A DNA stretch of 10,473 bases, from assembly GCA_913054485.1 (NCBI GenBank), contig CAJXHQ010000063.1:1-10473 (forward strand). Reading direction: 5' to 3'. Under the pieces are notes generated by a model that worked only from the letters and a program-made list of their open reading frames with translations, did no database searches and was not told the origin of the DNA. The position numbers and the translations under genes are program-made. Below, piece after piece: positions 6,901 to 10,473 of this stretch. The stretch's first letter is position 1, and each line of letters begins with the position of its first letter. This stretch comes from an uncultured Paracoccaceae bacterium (GTDB lineage Bacteria; Pseudomonadota; Alphaproteobacteria; Rhodobacterales; Rhodobacteraceae).

Positions 6901-7572
6901 CGCTGCATTGTCACAAAGTTATAGGGAATAGAAACCCGCTTGGAACTGGTTGTATGTTCGCAGTCTTCTTGCCAGCTATCACCCGCGCACCTGCAGCGAA
7001 TTCACACTATCCGCCCTTGACGCTGATGGACCGGCTCATCGTTTTGCCTTGGGCGAAGGTCAGCAATGAGCTGGCTGTCGTCATTGCCCCGGGCGACGGG
7101 GGCGTCGGCTTTGTCCCGCTCACTGACAGTCCAAGCCCGACCAGGAGAACGGTCTCTATCTCGGAGAACAGCCTTTCGCGTCTGGAGCGGCGAAATCTGA
7201 CTGTGAGCCCAAAGCGCGGAATGCTGCGCTTGGCACTAGTGGCAGCACAGCGCAGATAGCGCCCCTCGCAAGGCCGGGGGAGCCGACAGTAGCGAGGGGA
7301 ACGAACTGCCCTTAGCTGACACTGAAAAGTGTCACCGTCGCTGCGGTGCAGCTTTCGCATTCCTGCCTTTTGTGGGTCGCGCAGCGTTCTTCTGCGCTTG
7401 ATGGCCCAGGTGCGACGCAACGCACTCTATGCGGCAAGTGAGAGATTTGCTGGCCGATGACCAGTTCTTACATCGCCGACAGCACAGTCAATAAGTTGCC
7501 AGAAATGTGGCACAGGCCGGATGCGGCGACGCAGACCTGTTATAGAGCGTGACCCAACCGAAATTACAGGGC
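6901..7572. other. Intergenic region of about 670 bases without a convincing gene
   Basis: Two open frames cover most of this stretch (6954-7259 on plus, 7007-7420 on minus). Their products are arginine/serine/proline-rich, low in hydrophobic cores, mutually antisense and match no family I recognise, so I do not call them. The first 60 bases on the minus strand presumably hold the LysR promoter. The segment 7224-7397 is dense in inverted repeats and is listed separately. A 5-bp stem, TGCCA/TGGCA, occurs at about 7497-7512 without a U-tract, so it is not a clear terminator for the AraC-type pseudogene that ends at 7573. Confidence 0.6.
7224..7397. repeat. Cluster of five perfect inverted repeats, possible intergenic repeat or structured RNA
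   Basis: Perfect arms are: CTGCGCT 7224-7230 with AGCGCAG 7249-7255; CCCCTCGC 7262-7269 with GCGAGGGG 7292-7299; TGACACT 7317-7323 with AGTGTCA 7328-7334 around a GAAA (GNRA-type) loop; GCTGC 7340-7344 with GCAGC 7348-7352; and GCGCAG 7379-7384 with CTGCGC 7392-7397. No stem is followed by a T-run on either strand, so these are not standard terminators. The density suggests a mosaic intergenic repeat or folded transcript. Some short GC-rich arms may be chance. Confidence 0.45.
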
Positions 7573-8562
7573 TCAGGGCTGTACCCGGTTACAAGGGTCG
7601 CTGCCTTGCTCCTGGCGAGGGGTCACACCGAACTTCTTGCTGTATGCCTTTGCAAAGTGGCCCGCGCTGGAGAACCCGCAGGCGAGGCCGATATCAAGCG
7701 TGCTCAAATCGGTCTGCAGCAAAAGGCCTCGCGCTCTTTCAAGCCGCAGTTCCAGATAGATTGCTTCAGGCGTTTTGTTGGCAAACTTCTTGAACAGCCT
7801 TTCGAGTTGGCGAATCGAGAGACCGACACCCTCCGCTATCCGATCCAGGTTTTCCGGCTCTTCCAGGTTTTCTTTCATGATGCCGATAGCCTGGCCGACC
7901 TTCTCGTTCCGCCCCTCTGACCAGCAGCTGTGAGAGGCGTTCTGTTGCAGGTCTCCTTGGCGGGGAGTGACATAGGACAGCCGGTCGGACACCCATGCGG
8001 TGGTCTCTCTCCCCTGGTCCTGTCCGGTCATCCTCGGCATCAGGTCCAGAGTGGACACACCCTGGCACAGGTGAAGCGTTTCCCGTCCATCTGGTGATGG
8101 AATGGCTCACCTCCACGTCGTGCGAAGACCGGAAGGACCAGTGCATGGCCACTTTCCCGTCCCCCAGAACACCGGCCCTTACGAGGGTGGAGACTGAACT
8201 TCCCAGAACTCCGATCAACAATCCTGCCGGCTTTGACGCCGCAACCAGGCAGGCAGCGCAGGCGAACTCTGGCTGCCTCCCCCGCCAAGGACCACCAAGC
8301 GGTCAGACCGCCGCAACGGGATGAGCCTGCTGTCGGCCTCCATGGCCCGCCCGTTGGAGGAGCGGACCGCGGCACCCGTATCACTGAGCAGGGACCAGCC
8401 ATAAAAGACCTGCCTTCTGTTCATCCGGTTGGCTTCCTTCAAAGCTTCGATAGCAAGGGCCAGGTCGAGCGTGGAGAAGGAGTCCTGCAGCAGGAAATAC
8501 CAGCTGACGCCCGTGGTCTGCTCTTGATGACCTCCAGTTTCGGCACTAGCCATTTTCGACAT
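7573..8562 (-). pseudogene. GlxA-type AraC-family regulator, broken by three frameshifts
   Basis: The intact ancestor had a DJ-1/PfpI-like sensor domain and a C-terminal AraC DNA-binding domain. The N-terminal part (from ATG 8562, SWYFLLQDSFSTLDLALAIE ... RLVVLGGGGSQSSPALPAW) stops at TGA 8217-8215. The homologous reading continues in a second frame (IGVLGSSVSTLVRAGVL), a third (QMDGKRFTCA, about 8093-8063) and back in the first (VSTLDLMPRM, from 8058). Each switch looks like loss of one base, near 8215-8220, 8091-8098 and 8058-8063; together they restore the frame. The middle also looks several residues short against the family. The AraC part (LDRIAEGVGLSIRQLERLF, ACGFSSAGHFAKAYSKKFG) is undamaged and might be made alone from GTG 8058, but no good ribosome site precedes it. 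Probably the former regulator of the adjoining hydrolase cluster. Confidence 0.85.
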
Positions 8563-8662
8563 CGGGCGACCCTGCCAAGAGTTCTTTTTCCGGTCGAATG
8601 AAAGTAACCGCCTGGGCCGGACAGCGGCGCAGCGCAATCTGAACCACCGGGGGCGGAGGGTT

Positions 8663-9346
8663 TTATAGCGCGCTGTAGACCTGCGTCAGCGTGTCCGCGT
8701 CAAACCGCAGCGGCACAGGCCTGTCGCAGTGCCATACCTGCCGGGTTTCGCCGGACAGAAGACCGCAGGTTGCCACTGTGTCCGCGACGGTGCCGCCATA
8801 TAAACGGTTGGCCAGGTTGACAATGCCGCTTTGGTGCATCGCAGCCGAACCGCTGCCGCAGGCGTCTTTGACCAGAACAACACGCAAATTATACGCCTGG
8901 GCATACCGCACGGTGGCGGCAATGCAGGCCTCGGTCCAGACGCCGCAAACCACCAGGTATTCGGCTCCGGCTTCGGCCAATTTTGCTGCAAGCGCCGTGC
9001 CTTTGAAGGAACTGGCATCCTGCTTGATGATTGTTTCTTCGTTCTCCTGCGGGGCAACCTCGGGGCAGATGGCCGTCAGCGCGGTCTCGCCGTCGCTGAA
9101 GCAGGGTGCGCCGTCCGGGCCTAGCGGTTCAAAGGGTCTGCGGGGCTCCACATCGAAATCCCGGATATATGCGGCGTGCCAGACGGTTGCGCCGCCAGCG
9201 CGGGCCGCGTCCAACAGGCGCCGGGCATTTCCCAGCACCTCCTGATATCCGGTGACGAGATAGCGCTGATCGAGACGGTGCTCTTCCTGCAGGTCCACCA
9301 GCAGGAGCGCGGTTTTTGCGGCGGGCAGTGACAGGTCCTTGTGCAT
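8663..9346 (-). CDS. Isochorismatase-like cysteine hydrolase
   Basis: The product has 227 residues of the isochorismatase-like (cysteine hydrolase) superfamily, which includes N-carbamoylsarcosine amidase, nicotinamidase and ureidoacrylate hydrolase. The catalytic triad is visible: Asp18 in LLLVDLQ, Lys108 in TIIKQDASSF and Cys141 in GVWTEACIAATV. It is cytoplasmic, with no signal peptide. The ATG at 9346 shares its A with the stop of the truncated M24 gene upstream (TGATG), so translation is coupled. No family-specific feature fixes the substrate. Pairing with a creatinase-family M24 gene recalls creatine/N-carbamoylsarcosine breakdown, but that is only a suggestion. The frame is undamaged despite decay on both sides. 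It is followed by about 100 bases with no clear terminator, then the regulator pseudogene. Confidence 0.9.
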   Translation of the reverse strand: MHKDLSLPAAKTALLLVDLQEEHRLDQRYLVTGYQEVLGNARRLLDAARAGGATVWHAAYIRDFDVEPRRPFEPLGPDGAPCFSDGETALTAICPEVAPQENEETIIKQDASSFKGTALAAKLAEAGAEYLVVCGVWTEACIAATVRYAQAYNLRVVLVKDACGSGSAAMHQSGIVNLANRLYGGTVADTVATCGLLSGETRQVWHCDRPVPLRFDADTLTQVYSAL

Positions 9347-9747
9347 CAGGCCGCCCGTCCCAGCAGGTCGTCCTCGTATGGAAAACGCGGCAAAAGCTCG
9401 ATCCCGGCCTCGGTAATCAGGATCTCATCCTCCAGTTTCACGCCTTCGGCGGGCGCACAGAAATACGGCGCCGAATTGCGCAGGAAGCCGCCGGACATAA
9501 TGCGCGAGCCGGTGGCATGGCGCTGGTTGCAAGGGTCAAACAGAGCCACGCCGCCGCAGTTCTCCTCCGCCATCCAGTTGCGCAGCCTTTCCAGCCGTTC
9601 GCTGCGCAGCGCGCTGGTGTCAATAAAGGACGGTTCCGTGTCGGGCAGGAACATACTGCCGGCGCCGTCTCCGGCCATGGGGCGGCGGACGCGGTCGCGG
9701 AAATCCACATCATCCATGGTGCCAGGATCAAAGACGACGATAGTCAT
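9346..9747 (-). pseudogene. Creatinase/DddP-like M24 family protein with catalytic core deleted in frame
   Basis: The open frame encodes 133 residues; complete M24 relatives with a creatinase N-domain are about 380-450. Residues about 35-100 match the creatinase N-terminal domain (DTEPSFIDTSALRSERLERL, then GGVALFDPCNQRHATGSRIM). Residues about 101-133 (GVKLEDEILITEAGIELLPR, FPYEDDLLG) match the extreme C-terminus of the same family, including the KLED Glu106 that is the last metal ligand. Everything between is missing: the pita-bread fold with the Asp, Asp, His and Glu metal ligands. The join lies near 9442-9447 (Glu-Gly codons). Start and stop still overlap their neighbours (ATGA with the Ldh gene, TGATG with the cysteine hydrolase). 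The gene cannot encode an active M24 enzyme. A deliberate short protein is possible but less likely. Confidence 0.85.
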
Positions 9748-10473
9748 TGCGGGTTCCTCGGGGAGGGTGATTGCTTTGGCACGGACTGCAGCGCGGCAAG
9801 GAGGCCGGCATCAACTGTGATCACTTGCGGCGCCGGGCGGTCCTGATCCGTGCGGAATTTCCGGCCCGGCAGGCGCACGCCGGCGGTGTCATAGGTTTCA
9901 GCAAGCCTGGTCAGCGATTGTGCGAACTGCGCGCCGCTGAAATGAGCGGGGTCAATGGCCAGCAGGAACTGCCCGACACCGGGGTTGCCTGTATCCTGCC
10001 CGGAAAAGGAGGGCGCTTGGGTACTTAGCTGCGCGCCCGTCAGAACGGCGGCGAGGATTTCGATCATCAGGCCGGTGTTGGCGCCCTTCTGCCCGCCGTA
10101 GGGCAAAAGGGAGCCGGTAAGCCCGGCCGCAGGATCCTGCGTTGGCTGGCCGGTGCCATCCTGTGCCCAGCCCAGCGGCATATCCTCTCCCGCTTTTTGC
10201 CGCATCAGGACTGCGGTCTTGGTGACTGCGCTGGCCGACTGGTCGATGACAAGCGCAGGCCCGTCCGGCCCCGGCACCGCAAAGGCCAGCGGGTTGGTGC
10301 CAAACAGCGGCGCGGTCCCGCCCGGCGGGGCCACACTGGCCGGGGCGTTTGAACAGCACAGCCCGATCAGCCCGGCCTCGGCCAGCGGCAGAACATGATG
10401 GGCCAGCGACAGCGCATTATAGGACCGGGTGATCCCGGCCGCCGCAATGCCTTGTTCCCGCGCCATTATGATC
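9744..10473 (-). CDS. Ldh-family (malate/L-lactate dehydrogenase type) oxidoreductase, C-terminal part
   Basis: The visible 240-odd residues are the C-terminal two thirds of an NAD(P)H-dependent Ldh-family oxidoreductase, the group of ureidoglycolate, sulfolactate and delta1-piperideine-2-carboxylate/pyrroline-2-carboxylate dehydrogenases. Hallmarks are PPGGTAPLFGTNPLAFAVPGP, ALVIDQSASAV, then GWAQDGTGQPTQDPAAGLTG, LLPYGGQKGANTGLMIEIL and GVGQFLLAIDPAHFSG. The usual family catalytic His lies in the part of the NSHH-type motif that here reads ITRSYNALSLAHH, so the His spacing deserves an alignment. The frame continues past the window edge (Ile-Ile before Met), so the listed Met near 10466 is internal. 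The stop overlaps the M24 remnant (ATGA). The visible part is undamaged; the substrate cannot be told. Confidence 0.88.
   Translation of the reverse strand, partial: IIMAREQGIAAAGITRSYNALSLAHHVLPLAEAGLIGLCCSNAPASVAPPGGTAPLFGTNPLAFAVPGPDGPALVIDQSASAVTKTAVLMRQKAGEDMPLGWAQDGTGQPTQDPAAGLTGSLLPYGGQKGANTGLMIEILAAVLTGAQLSTQAPSFSGQDTGNPGVGQFLLAIDPAHFSGAQFAQSLTRLAETYDTAGVRLPGRKFRTDQDRPAPQVITVDAGLLAALQSVPKQSPSPRNPQ

Noticed and set aside
6898..6910. Three-codon reading (ATG CAG CGA TGA) whose stop overlaps the LysR start, as a possible leader peptide
   Set aside because: No ribosome site precedes it, and such short readings arise readily by chance.
6954..7259. Plus-strand open frame of 101 codons
   Set aside because: No recognisable family, unusual composition, antisense to another open frame, and overlaps the inverted-repeat cluster.
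7007..7420. Minus-strand open frame of 137 codons
   Set aside because: Very rich in Arg, Ser and Cys with no domain I recognise; it runs through several inverted repeats, so it is probably a chance opening in GC-rich DNA.
7497..7512. TGCCA/TGGCA hairpin as terminator for the regulator pseudogene
   Set aside because: Only a 5-bp stem and no T-run on the relevant strand.
35..10473. CRISPR arrays, tRNA or rRNA genes, insertion sequences, phage genes or toxin-antitoxin pairs
   Set aside because: I looked for repeats with regular spacing, tRNA-like arms, transposase motifs and small paired genes and saw none.

Overview
The window looks like the end of a contig from an alphaproteobacterium of the Rhodobacteraceae (Roseobacter group). 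Reasons are the high GC content, the tightly overlapping gene chains, TRAP transport for an amino-acid-like solute, and GlxA-type and creatinase-family genes of the kind common in marine roseobacters. This is inferred from protein character; no marker gene is present. All recognisable genes lie on the minus strand, so transcription runs from high to low coordinates. Bases 1-34 are not genomic: they match the Illumina TruSeq read-2 adapter, and the last gene of the first operon is cut at that join.

Region A (35-5924, with its regulator up to 6900) is a complete-looking catabolic operon. A LysR-type regulator gene (6001-6900) is followed by a 76-base AT-rich gap. The gap holds a canonical LysR dyad (ATC-N9-GAT), a TATACT -10 hexamer and a hairpin that can cover the ribosome binding site of the first gene. 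Then come a DUF1445 / D-glutamate cyclase family protein, a three-gene TRAP transporter (dctP, dctQ, dctM), and the three subunits of a 5-oxoprolinase-type enzyme (pxpB, pxpC, pxpA, the last cut by the adapter). Nearly every junction is an ATGA or GTGA overlap. The simplest reading is uptake of D-glutamate, 5-oxoproline or a related cyclic amide, cyclisation or rearrangement by the DUF1445 protein, and ATP-dependent ring opening by PxpABC to glutamate. The PxpB subunit departs from the usual signature, so the true substrate may differ.

Region B (6901-7572) has no convincing gene. It contains five short perfect inverted repeats within about 175 bases and may be a dispersed intergenic repeat or a structured RNA.

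Region C (7573-10473) is a second catabolic cluster that is visibly decaying. Reading with transcription, it holds an Ldh-family oxidoreductase (cut by the window edge), a creatinase/DddP-like M24 gene that has lost its catalytic domain by an in-frame deletion, an intact isochorismatase-like cysteine hydrolase, and a GlxA-type AraC regulator broken by three frameshifts. The two damaged genes suggest that the pathway no longer works as a unit, although the cysteine hydrolase and the visible part of the oxidoreductase remain open.
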